Shown here piece after piece: positions 47,201-54,560 of a stretch of DNA of 64,000 nt. Every line of letters starts with the position of its first letter. Positions within the stretch are counted from its first letter, which is position 1. The notes beneath the pieces are model-generated. The model was not told the origin of the DNA. It saw only the letters and a program-made list of their open reading frames with translations, and did not search any database. The position numbers were made by a program, and so were the translations under genes. The DNA comes from Atherix ibis. Its lineage: Eukaryota > Arthropoda > Insecta > Diptera > Athericidae. The DNA lies in assembly GCA_958298945.1 (NCBI GenBank), contig OY282606.1:24959740-25023739 (forward strand), given 5' to 3'.

Positions 47201-50200
47201 TCCCCACAGCTGGCCTCCTGTGACTTTTTCTTGTTCCCGAAACAGATTCTTTGATCCATTTTTTGGAATGGGCAAAAATCGGAGACAAGCCAAAACACGT
47301 GCAAGCAAAGCATCTGCCAAAAATTAACTGAACATTCAAAATGGCCGAACTTGTCGTCATAAGTGAGAGACATGATTTTTTGGTGTTGTTGGGGCAGACA
47401 GTTACTTTCAAAATTTATTATTTTTATTCCATTTTAGTTATTATTATTATTAGAAAAAAATAGAAAATTTTAAATGATAAAAAAAATTAAATTCAAAATT
47501 TTAAATGTTCTTTTTCAAATTTTTTAAATGATAAAAAAAAATGGTGCACAAAAAATTTTGATGTTTTTTCGATTAGAATCTTCACCAACTACTAGCCATA
47601 TATGTTATGTGTAATAATAATAATAAAGGCATTGCTCAAAAATAATGCATTAAAATAAAGACAATTCGTAGCGATTTCTTTTACAATATAATAATAATGA
47701 TAATACTCGTAGTTCTTGCCACAGGTTAGAAGGGTCAATAAGGAATATTAACTGCAAGTTATGCGCAAGTTGCGCGAAGCAATCCGCAAGAAACGCCCAG
47801 ATTTGTGGAAGAACAAAAATTGTCTTTTGCACCATGATAACGCCCTGCTCACGCATCGTTGCTTGTGCGGGAATTTTTGCTTAAAAAAAAATCTGGCCCC
47901 CTGTCACTTTGTCTTGTTCTCGAAACAGATTCTATGATCCATTTTTTGGATTGGGCAAAAATCGGAGACGAGCCAAAACACGTGCAAGCAAAGCAGCTGT
48001 CAAAAATTAACTGAACATTGAAAATGGCCGAACTTGTCGGTATAAGTGAGAGATATGAGTACCAACATAACGCCACAAAAAAAATCGAAAATCGAATATA
48101 CGTAACCGCGGAAATTCAAAATTCACGATACTTTTTGAACAGACCTGGTATTTAAACAAAAAACAATTGATTTAAAAAGCATGTTTATGGAAGAAAAAAA
48201 AACTACATTCTGCTTAATAAAAAAAAACTAAAAAATTGTTATTTAAAAATAAAATCAAGACAAACTAAAAGAGAATATTTTAAAGAAATCACACATTTAA
48301 TTATCAAACAAAAATATTAATTAATTTAAATTTATCTATTTTACAATCAAAAAAATGCTATAATAACAAAAAATAGATGCTTTACAAAAAAAAAATTACT
48401 ATGTTTTGGTAATATACGAAGACTCTATTGGAATATCAATTTTACGCCCGCTCTCTTAAAATCAATGGATAGCGTCTCACAATTCTTCTTCTCTTGAGCG
48501 TATATTTTTTTTTGTTCCAATTTCTATTTCGTTGCATTTTTGCATAAATTTTTATAAAAATATCAGACAAAACTTTCTTACTAACAACTACCAAGCTAAA
48601 AAAAAGAAAACTAAGAAAAGAAAAATTAAATATTTTCAAAAATATGTAAATTGTTCCAAGTTGTATTCAAAAATCAATATTGGCCCGCACGTGAAAGTGT
48701 GTCTGGTAGTGGTGGTAAGCCGTTCTTTTTATGCAAATCGATCCGAGCCGTTCGCAAGAATTACGTAAAACAGTTTCCCTACAATAATATGTGAGAGTCT
48801 GAAAAATTTTCTCTTCAATATAAAATGATACATAATGGACAAAAAGTTACAGAGGAAAAGTGAATAAAAAAAAAGAAAATTAACCAACGGAGGACTTCCT
48901 CATTGGATAGTGAATATTTAAAAAAAAAAAATACCTGATCAACATTAATAGTAGGAACCGAAGTAGAAACAACAGCAATCTTTTAATAACAGCTTTAAAG
49001 CTTTATTTATTTTTTTGGTAAAATTTACTTGCTTTTCTAAAAAAAAAAAACTCCCAAAACAACAAAAATCCGTTATATTTATTTGAGGGCATGATATTTT
49101 CATGTGAATCGAAGGGAAAACCAAAACCAGAATGTTTTCTCTACACGGACAAGGGGTTTAGTACAAGAAAATGTCCGATACGGCGTCAACTTTTACTTGG
49201 AGCAGAGTGTGACCAACCGCGCACCACCACAAATACAACGACGACAGCAGCCGCCACCACCAACCACCACACACCACAGCTTCCGTTAACGACGGCAATT
49301 ACCAAAAACTTCAGCTTTGCGTTGCGTTCGGTTGCTGGCGCACAATGGTTTGTCGTGTTTCGATCGAGAGAGCAACGGCGCTTTCTCTTTTTACATCATA
49401 CCTCGTGCAACCGCATTGATTGTGCGTAACGCGTGTGTACAGAGGTGTGTGAGCAAATAATGCTGCCCTGCATAATTGTCGAATTTCTCTTCTCTTATAC
49501 TCTTTTCCGTTTTCTATTTTTCAACATAAAATATCGTAAATTAAAACGATGAAATTTCTCAGATTTTAAAACAATCAAGATTAAAAGTCTTACTGAAGTG
49601 AAAAAGAAAAAAAAAAGAAAAACTGTTTTCCCTTTCCAAATCATGACCAAAATTTACGTACGTACATAACGACGTGACTATATTGTTTTGTTAATCGGTG
49701 AATGCGTTCCGATGTTAGGTAACGTACACGTATGCGTATGATGCGGCGGTGCCATACTATTTCGTACGTGTTGCGTCGAATAACCATAAGAAGATATAAA
49801 GCTCCAACACTTAATTCAATTTTGAAGTGCACATATGTACTTTCATTTTGTATTTGATTTCAATTTACAATTATGCCGCAAAAATAAATACTGAATTTTG
49901 TATGGTAATAATACTAACGACGAGAACAAAAAATTAATTATTACTCGTCGCAATTGTATGCCAATAATCCATTAGATTGTAAAAGTTTTAAAAATCGCCC
50001 ACTCGTCAGAATTGTATTCCGGACTTTTAAGAGCGTGACATGAACTCATATGATGAGAGTTTAAAGGTGTTGGTTGGAACGTTTTGGAATACGATAAGTA
50101 ATTCGAAGCAACATTATGGAATGTTATATGACAAAAATCCCAACAACAGCCAATTATAATGTAATGCGACGCAATAGTATTTATTCCAACTGGAAAAATC

Positions 50201-51170
50201 AAAAATAGACAAGAAAAATCACCTCCACTCGAAAGTAAAAAATCTATTTCAAGGATGACGTACTTTTCAGTTTTCGACGAATATGGGCGCGCACTCAGCT
50301 ATGTCTGTCTAGTCTGGAAAATCTAGAAAGCTGAAAAAGCTACGCAAATCTGTTGCAATCGTCACCGCAACTGTTGCGCAACATACTGACTGGATATATT
50401 TAAAATAGGAAAAGAAAAACCCGCGCACTAGAGTTTCATCCAAAAAATTGTCGAAGGAAGGAACGTTCAGATTTTCGTTTACCATTTGTGGGCAATTTCT
50501 ATACTTTGAGAAAACCAATTGAATATTTTATAAAAAAGGAAAGATAATATTACTTAACAAGTAAATTGCAGCATTTCTAATTGATATAAATTCAATTTTA
50601 CTGATTAAACAAGCAACAATAAAAAAACCAGCAACAAACACGCGCCATATTTATACAAACGAGCACATCACCACACTAACTGAACTGAATACAATTTTTT
50701 TTAAAATGGCGCGTAAAATTGTCTATGAAGGAATTTTTAAATATGAATAAAATATCTGTTTTTGATATTGCACACCCACGTGCTGCCTTTAATGAGTATT
50801 TTTATTTATTTATCATCGTAAATTGCATAGAAAAATCACTTCTTATTATATATATATTATCTAGAGTAATTGTGTAGTTAGATAAAATTGTTTTTTTTTT
50901 TTCTAACGAAAAGATTAGAAATTACAATTATTCTTTAGGCGAGACCATTGTTAACTACAATTTTATAGATAATACAAATTTTCTTTAAGTATATAATCGA
51001 AAATTTACTGTGCCTAATTTATATTATAATTTCCCATAATTAAAATTTACAATAAAAAAGAAAAAAATATAAATTTACATACCAAAAGACCAGTTTCGAC
51101 ATTTGGAATTAAAATTATTTTTGAACCGTCCATAAGTCCATTTTCCTTTAATGTTCCGTCTTGTAGTTCT
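28499..51170 (-). CDS. stx: Stuxnet/midnolin orthologue (ubiquitin-like domain, Catch region, C-terminal helix)
   Basis: Exons found, 5' to 3': 51170-51083, 32380-30551, 29218-28499. All joins are phase 0 or consistent. The first encodes the second half of a ubiquitin-like fold ([16 protein letters not shown]). The large exon starts with [18 protein letters not shown] and [20 protein letters not shown] and carries [20 protein letters not shown] and [20 protein letters not shown]. The last exon has [20 protein letters not shown]. These match midnolin in order. Midnolin captures unstable nuclear proteins and delivers them to the proteasome without ubiquitin; Drosophila Stuxnet drives degradation of Polycomb. 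The product is Ser/Asn/Thr-rich with a run of about 14 His. The exon(s) for the start of the ubiquitin-like domain were not found and may lie beyond 64 kb. The 18.7 kb intron is full of mariners. Confidence 0.93.
29370..30120 (+). mobile_element. DD41D mariner remnant in stx intron
   Basis: Plus-strand catalytic domain with two frameshifts in its first half: [20 protein letters not shown] (first Asp), [16 protein letters not shown] region, then an open frame 29668-30048 with [20 protein letters not shown] (second Asp), [19 protein letters not shown] (third Asp, D41D) and [13 protein letters not shown] at the natural C-terminus. All three catalytic Asp codons survive. The N-terminal DNA-binding half is absent. 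It lies antisense to stx. Confidence 0.85.
30551..32380 (-). CDS. stx: stx large central exon (610 codons)
   Basis: Acceptor TTACTTACAG, then [15 protein letters not shown]; ends [11 protein letters not shown] before GTTAGT, phase 0 at both ends. The two conserved blocks are at its beginning (32380-32260) and end (30780-30600), separated by a long low-complexity part rich in Ser, Thr, Asn and a poly-His run (about 32020-32065). Known midnolins have the substrate-catching domain split in just this way. Confidence 0.95.
32480..33440 (-). mobile_element. LINE fragment (RNase H-bearing, I/LOA/Jockey-like)
   Basis: Minus-strand translation in shifting frames gives an RNase H-like start ([20 protein letters not shown], about 33345), then [18 protein letters not shown] sequence with frameshifts, then [22 protein letters not shown] text and a Cys/His end ([19 protein letters not shown], about 32770). 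This order is that of the 3' end of RNase H-containing non-LTR retrotransposons. The piece lies just upstream of the stx 1.83 kb exon. Confidence 0.72.
33459..34592 (+). mobile_element. Mos1-like (mauritiana) mariner, copy 3
   Basis: TA at 33457-33458 and 34593-34594; ends CCAGGTGTATAAGCTTAAAT and complement. The ATG at 33627 starts a good frame, [20 protein letters not shown], through the paired helix-turn-helix region to a stop (TAA, about 34047). The first Asp region VTGDE is followed by a stop. About 60 bases are deleted near 34225. The second Asp is Arg (FLHRNTPSH), as in copy 1. The third Asp codon (GAC) is present but out of frame by a one-base deletion near 34410. Confidence 0.92.
34595..35743. 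other. stx intron DNA
   Basis: AT-rich; nothing recognised apart from the putative donor at its right edge. Confidence 0.4.
35744..35880 (-). CDS. stx: Possible alternative first exon of stx (Met-Thr start)
   Basis: A GC-richer block on the minus strand ends CAGTTCTATGACG at 35744, followed by GTGAGTAAT, a strong donor. Spliced to 32380 it gives [17 protein letters not shown] in frame. An in-frame stop lies upstream and no earlier ATG is in this frame; one 24-codon upstream frame starts at about 35824. This would make a stuxnet isoform without the ubiquitin-like domain. The exon's 5' limit is a guess. Only the two codons are coding; no transcript evidence is available. Confidence 0.45.
36340..36420 (+). 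repeat. Dispersed repeat, second copy at 47385-47440 in inverse orientation
   Basis: ATGGAATAAAAATAATGAAT and TAACTGTCTGTCCCAACAAC recur, complemented, at 47385-47440 with few changes; AAAGAAATCGCTACGAAT also recurs at 47665-47690. Both copies are next to DD34D mariner ends. Confidence 0.65.
36461..37149 (-). mobile_element. DD34D mariner, short 5'-5' derivative
   Basis: Both ends are 5' type, giving inverted repeats of nearly 200 bp. The right flank is TA at 37150-37151. The interior, on the minus strand, retains [40 protein letters not shown] (second Asp) and part of the third region. The first Asp and HTH are lost. The junction CAAAGAATCTGTTTCGGAAA at about 36675 is the shared 5'-5' joint. 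Confidence 0.88.
37150..38978. other. stx intron DNA with poly-C tract
   Basis: No gene. A run of 15 C lies at 38602-38616, unusual in this AT-rich DNA. 37840-37970 is somewhat GC-richer without recognisable content. Confidence 0.4.
38979..39660 (+). repeat. Three tandem units of about 195-244 bp
   Basis: Units start with GCCATCTGTCGGATAAGTTT / GCCATCTGCCGGATAAGTTT at about 38979, 39174 and 39418, and each ends TTTAACGTGTTGAAAAT. Units 2 and 3 carry an extra block of about 50 bases (AAGTGCAAAATTACTAC..) missing from unit 1. Units share most positions, so this is a young low-copy satellite-like array in the stx intron. No coding potential. Confidence 0.9.
40390..40690 (-). pseudogene. Eroded DD41D mariner fragment
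   Basis: GGCCCAATGACACTCACTTC followed by AGACCAAAATGCACACCAGA matches the complement of the conserved VWCxFWxxGVIGPYFFExE region found at 53150 and 63180. Frames are lost. Confidence 0.6.
40711..41557 (+). mobile_element. DD34D mariner with both end types, second-Asp deletion
   Basis: TA on both sides (40709-40710, 41558-41559). The 5' end is at the left and the true 3' end at the right, with CACAAAATTCGAGATAATTT. It retains an eroded HTH part ([27 protein letters not shown]), [33 protein letters not shown] (14-residue deletion of the second-Asp motif), [15 protein letters not shown] (third Asp) and an intact C-terminus [20 protein letters not shown]. The first-Asp region is deleted. Confidence 0.9.
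41558..42400. other. stx intron DNA, AT-rich
   Basis: No recognised feature. Confidence 0.4.
42505..44594 (+). mobile_element. CTTAGATTA transposon copy 1, complete, 2.09 kb
   Basis: It starts CTTAGATTAACGAATATCTG and ends with the complement of CTTAGATTATAGAATAACTG. Perfect 8-bp duplications gctaataa flank it (42497-42504, 44595-44602). No transposase frame, so non-autonomous. Compared with copy 2 it has an extra segment of about 430 bases (42720-43150). That segment contains a repeat of the left-hand module (GTGTAGATTTTTTTATGTAG, CACTGACATCTAG) and a stretch nearly identical to the Pmp70 intron end, and it includes a long palindrome. Confidence 0.87.
42906..42962. repeat. 26-bp arm palindrome
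   Basis: GACAGATCACACGTGACACT (42911-42930) is mirrored by AGTGTCATGTGTGATCTGTC (42938-42957), extended by T5/A5 outside, with one mismatch and a loop of about 5 bases. It lies inside transposon copy 1. The single-arm version occurs at 11826-11855 before the Pmp70 exon. Confidence 0.93.
44690..46536. other. stx intron DNA with an unexplained GC-richer block
   Basis: 45150-46060 is clearly less AT-rich than the rest of the intron and contains several 60-80 codon open frames on both strands, none with recognisable motifs. It might hold an untranslated exon, an enhancer or an old transposon; I cannot decide. Confidence 0.35.
45571..45621. repeat. Perfect 17-bp hairpin, 17-nt loop
   Basis: GCCGATGAGAGATATCC (45571-45587) is exactly complementary to GGATATCTCTCATCGGC (45605-45621). 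It lies in GC-richer, non-coding DNA of unknown nature (45150-46060). Confidence 0.9.
46537..47375 (+). mobile_element. DD34D mariner, 5'-5' rearranged
   Basis: Left end CGAGGTCTGTTCAAAAAGT after TA. The transposase keeps [17 protein letters not shown] linker text, GDE after the LI T region (first Asp), [40 protein letters not shown] (second Asp) and [15 protein letters not shown] (third Asp), where it runs through the CCGAAACAGATTCTTTG junction into an inverted 5' end. That end breaks off at GAGAGACATGA. The HTH is absent. Confidence 0.87.
47710..48148 (+). mobile_element. DD34D mariner 3'-part, 5'-type right end
   Basis: Begins inside the coding region (TTCTTGCCACAGGTTAGAAG), with [20 protein letters not shown] and [12 protein letters not shown] (second-Asp motif, then frameshift), the CGAAACAGATTCTATGATCC junction and a complete inverted 5' end to AACAGACCTGG, followed by TA. 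Confidence 0.85.
48150..51080. other. stx intron with candidate regulatory or untranslated-exon blocks
   Basis: Mostly AT-rich. 48931-48975, read on the minus strand, is AG, 15 sense codons ([15 protein letters not shown]), then GTATTT, which could be a phase-0 cassette exon. 49090-49440 is GC-rich with (CAC/ACC) repeats and resembles fly 5' UTR or promoter DNA. Neither is proven. Confidence 0.3.
51083..51170 (-). CDS. stx: stx exon: second half of ubiquitin-like domain
   Basis: Eighty-eight bases between TTTCTAG and GTATGT, one base plus 29 codons: [20 protein letters not shown], then IPNVETGLL. This aligns with midnolin LQEFGVGDGSKLTLVPTVEAGL, and its phase-0 donor joins in frame to [10 protein letters not shown]. 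Too short for ORF calling. It fixes the gene's extent at more than 22 kb. Confidence 0.92.
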
Positions 51171-51879
51171 CTAGAAATTTTTTTTTAAAAAGAAAAAAAT
51201 ATTTAAATAAAATTCAAAATTATTTTCATTTATTTATAAAATATAATCTTTGTGTGATCTGTGCAAAATGGAAGACTTTATAATAAATTATAGCGTAAAT
51301 GGTTTTTATTAATTTGTCTCTATTTTATATGATAAGGTATTTTCGAACCTTAATAAATATAGAACATTTATTATTGTTAAGTTAAACTTAACCTTAAACA
51401 AACTTCACTTTAACACCATTTTAAATGATTAGAAAAATTCATTATTGAAATTGTATATTTTTGCTGTGTAAACTATCATCTCACAACATATTTTTTGCCG
51501 AAAATGTTTTGTATACAAATAAGACATTATTGTCACTTTAAGAATTTTCTCTGCCAATTTAAACTTTCTTTGAAATTGAAAATAAATAAAATACGCACAA
51601 AACATAAAAGTCTCGTAAAAATAGGAAAAATTTATTTCTTTTTAAATGAAAAAAAATATATATATTTTATAAAAATAATGTAATTTTAATAGTAAAAAAT
51701 ATACGAAATTTAAAAATAAACTTTTTTGGTTCGTCAAGATTTTATAAAAACTTGCATGGCGCAATATGACGTAAGAAATAAAGGATTTCATTGAAATTTG
51801 ACATTATCTTAAAACAAAAGTGGAATTTTTAATAACCAAAAATATTTTTAATTATTTTCTTAAATTTTCAAAATAAATA

Positions 51880-52787
51880 CGAGATCTGTTCAAAAAGTAT
51901 AGTTAATTTTGAATTTCCGCGCGTTACGTATATTTGATTTTCGATTTTTTGTGGCGTTATGTTGGTACTCATGTCTCTCACTTATGCCGCCAAATTCGAC
52001 CATTTTTGAAGTTCTGTTAATTTTTAACAGCTTCTTTGCTTGCACGTGTTTTGGCTCGTCTTCGATTTTTGCTCAATTTCGATCAAAAACAGCTTCGCAT
52101 TAACATTGCTAAGGAGCTTTTGGACTCGGTTTGCAACCAAATTTGCTCCAGAGGGTCATAACTGGTGACGAATCATGGGTTTATGGTTATGACGTGGAAA
52201 CCAAAGCTCAATCACCCCAATCGAAGCTGCCGCACGAGCCAAAACCGAAAAAAGCGCCAAGTTCGGTCGAATGTGAAGGTTTTGCTTATAGGTTTCTTCG
52301 ATTGCAGGGGCGTGGTACATCATGAGTTCTTGCCACAAGGTAGAACGGTTAATTAGGAATATTACCTGCAAGTTATGCGCAAGTTGTGCGAAGCAATCCG
52401 CCAGAAACGCCCGGATTTGTGGAAGAACAAAAATTGGCTTCTGCACCATGATAACGCCCCTGGTCACGCATCGTTGCTTGTCCGCGAATTTTTGACCAAA
52501 AACAACACACTTATAATGCCGCAGCAACCAGATTCCCCAGATCTGGCCGCCTGTGACCCGAAACTGAAGAGCCCCATGAAAGGACGACGCTACGCTACGA
52601 TTGAGGAGATAAAGACGGCATCGAAGGAGGAACTGAACAAGATCACGAAAAATGATTTGGAAAAAACGTTGGCACAAGTGTATAATATCTGGTGGGGATT
52701 ACTTTGAAGGGGACAAAATAGACATTCACGAATAAATAAATAATTTTTGATAAAAAACACAAAATTCGCGATACTTTTTGAACCTCG
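51880..52787 (+). mobile_element. DD34D mariner with both end types, HTH-less
   Basis: TA on both sides; 5' end left, 3' end right. Reads SFCSISIKNSFALTLLRSF-shifted linker, [20 protein letters not shown] (first Asp), [34 protein letters not shown] (second Asp), PDLAACD (third Asp), then a 12-base deletion and [17 protein letters not shown] to the end. The N-terminal DNA-binding region is deleted as in the other HTH-less copies. Confidence 0.9.
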
Positions 52788-52794
52788 TATGTAA

Positions 52795-54560
52795 GGTTCC
52801 CATTATACAGAATACACATAATATCATTCACATGACCCCACAAAGCTTCTTGCCGATGTTTTCGTTCTCAAATACTCTCCAAGTTGAAGACTGTCTACGT
52901 AAACAATGCGTAGGGTCCACACAAACAAAAGTCCAAACGCGCTAAATCCCATGATTTTGGAGCCCAATCGAGGTCACCAAAGTTCAAAATTACGCGACCT
53001 GGGAACTTATAACCCAAAAAAAAATTGCCGTCTTGTGTGGCTTGTGGCGCCATTTTGATAAACACACATAGTTCCAGTTTAAAATCTTGTCGGTTATTAT
53101 ACGGCCATAGCGCTCAGAATTGTCAATAACATGTTCGCCTTGTTCGTTTTCAAAAAAATACGGTCTAATGACATCTTGAGACCAAAATGCACACTAGACA
53201 GCCATCTTTTGTAGATACAATGGCTTCTCTACAGTTACTTATGGGCTCTATAAAGGGTTTTTAAATAAGAACTTGACAACAGTTTTTTTTAAATATCTAG
53301 CAAACCATTTAAGATAAATCAAAACTTTTATTCTTGCCTTAAAGTACAATCAATGCAATTATGAATGGAACTCGACCTCGGTCATATGTCCACCACGGGC
53401 ACGCTTGCAGCGGTCGATTCGTTGAAGCCAATTTTCGATGACTCGGCCACACAATTCGACGAGAATGACCGCTAATTTCTCGTTCGATGTTGGCTCTTAG
53501 GTCCTCTAACGTCGCCGGCTTCTTGGCATAGACCATCGATTTAACGTAGCCCCAAAGAAAAAAGTCTACAGGTGTTAAATCACAAGATCTCGGCGGCCAA
53601 TCGACAGGACCTTTTCTCGATATAACTCGTTCACCGAACTTAGACTTTAATATGTCGATTGTTTCTCCCGCTGTGTGGGGTGTAGCAACGTCTTGTTGAA
53701 ATCACATATCACTGATGTCCAGCCCATGCAATTGATCGAAGAAATAACGCTGCAACATGTCTCTGTAGCGTTCACCATTGACTGTAACGTGACGGTCATT
53801 TTCATCAACGAAGAAAAATGGCCCAATGACGCCACCGGCATGAAAACCGCACCATACAGACACTTTTTGTGGATGAAGTGGTGTTTCATGAAGCACATGA
53901 GGGTTTCCAGCACTCCAATAATGCATGTTTTGTTTGTTGACCAAAAATGCGCTTCATCACTGAAGATGATTTTGCGATGAAAGTCGTCATTTTCGGCAAA
54001 CTTTTCTAGAGTCCAATCTGAGAACGTGCGTTGCTTCATATGGTCAAGTGGCTTTAGTTCTTGAGTTAACTTGAGCTTGTAAGGAGTGTTTTGTCAGTGA
54101 CAGCATACTGATTGGTTTAAGGATGCGTTCACAGTAAGAAATCAAAAGTGTGAAGTTGCTATTGAAAAACCCGATATATGGTGAATGAGAAATGAGCCTC
54201 ATCATCGCTAAACAAAGTTTACTTGAAAAATCACCATGACCATTTTAGTAAAAAGTTTTTACAATTTAGGCGTATTCTATATATACCCAAGACCCAAGGG
54301 TGAGCAAAGGCGGCTCTTCTTTTTTCACGAATTTTGTTAAATTGACTAAAAGTAAGTGAAGCGTTCAAAAATAATAACCATATTGAATTAAATTTGAATT
54401 TGTGCGTTGTTCTTTATAATACAATATATGAAAAAAACGGAATGCGGCTCTCATACGGAAACCTCATGCTGGCCCCCCTTGTGTTCTATACGTGCCACAA
54501 TTATTGTTCGTGATTCTACAATCCACAATGTAAAATGGCAAATCTTAAAATAAACAAATC
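52795..54560 (-). mobile_element. Old DD41D mariner split by a younger one
   Basis: 52795-53253 holds the catalytic part on the minus strand (QDGNFFLG, FPGRVIL, DWAPKSWDLARLDFCLW, and a VIRPYFFENEQGE region). 54173-54560 continues with the complement of DEAHFS and flanking sequence. The younger element at 53254-54172 separates them. All frames are broken. Confidence 0.7.
53254..54172 (-). mobile_element. DD41D mariner (second subfamily) with both ends
   Basis: Ends AGGGTTTTTAAATAAGAACT and the complement of GGGTTTTTCAATAGCAACTT. Minus-strand transposase: [20 protein letters not shown] (first Asp), VWCGFHAGGVIGPFFFVDEN, a shifted QQDVATPHTAGETIDIL (second Asp), [20 protein letters not shown] (third Asp) and PRSYDRGRVPFI-shifted C-terminus. 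The N-terminal DNA-binding half is missing. About 0.92 kb. Confidence 0.87.

Noticed and set aside
49091..49429. 112-codon frame with a Thr/Ala/Pro-rich stretch
   Set aside because: The region resembles fly 5' UTR or promoter DNA with CAC/ACC repeats; I recognise no protein domain and prefer a non-coding reading.
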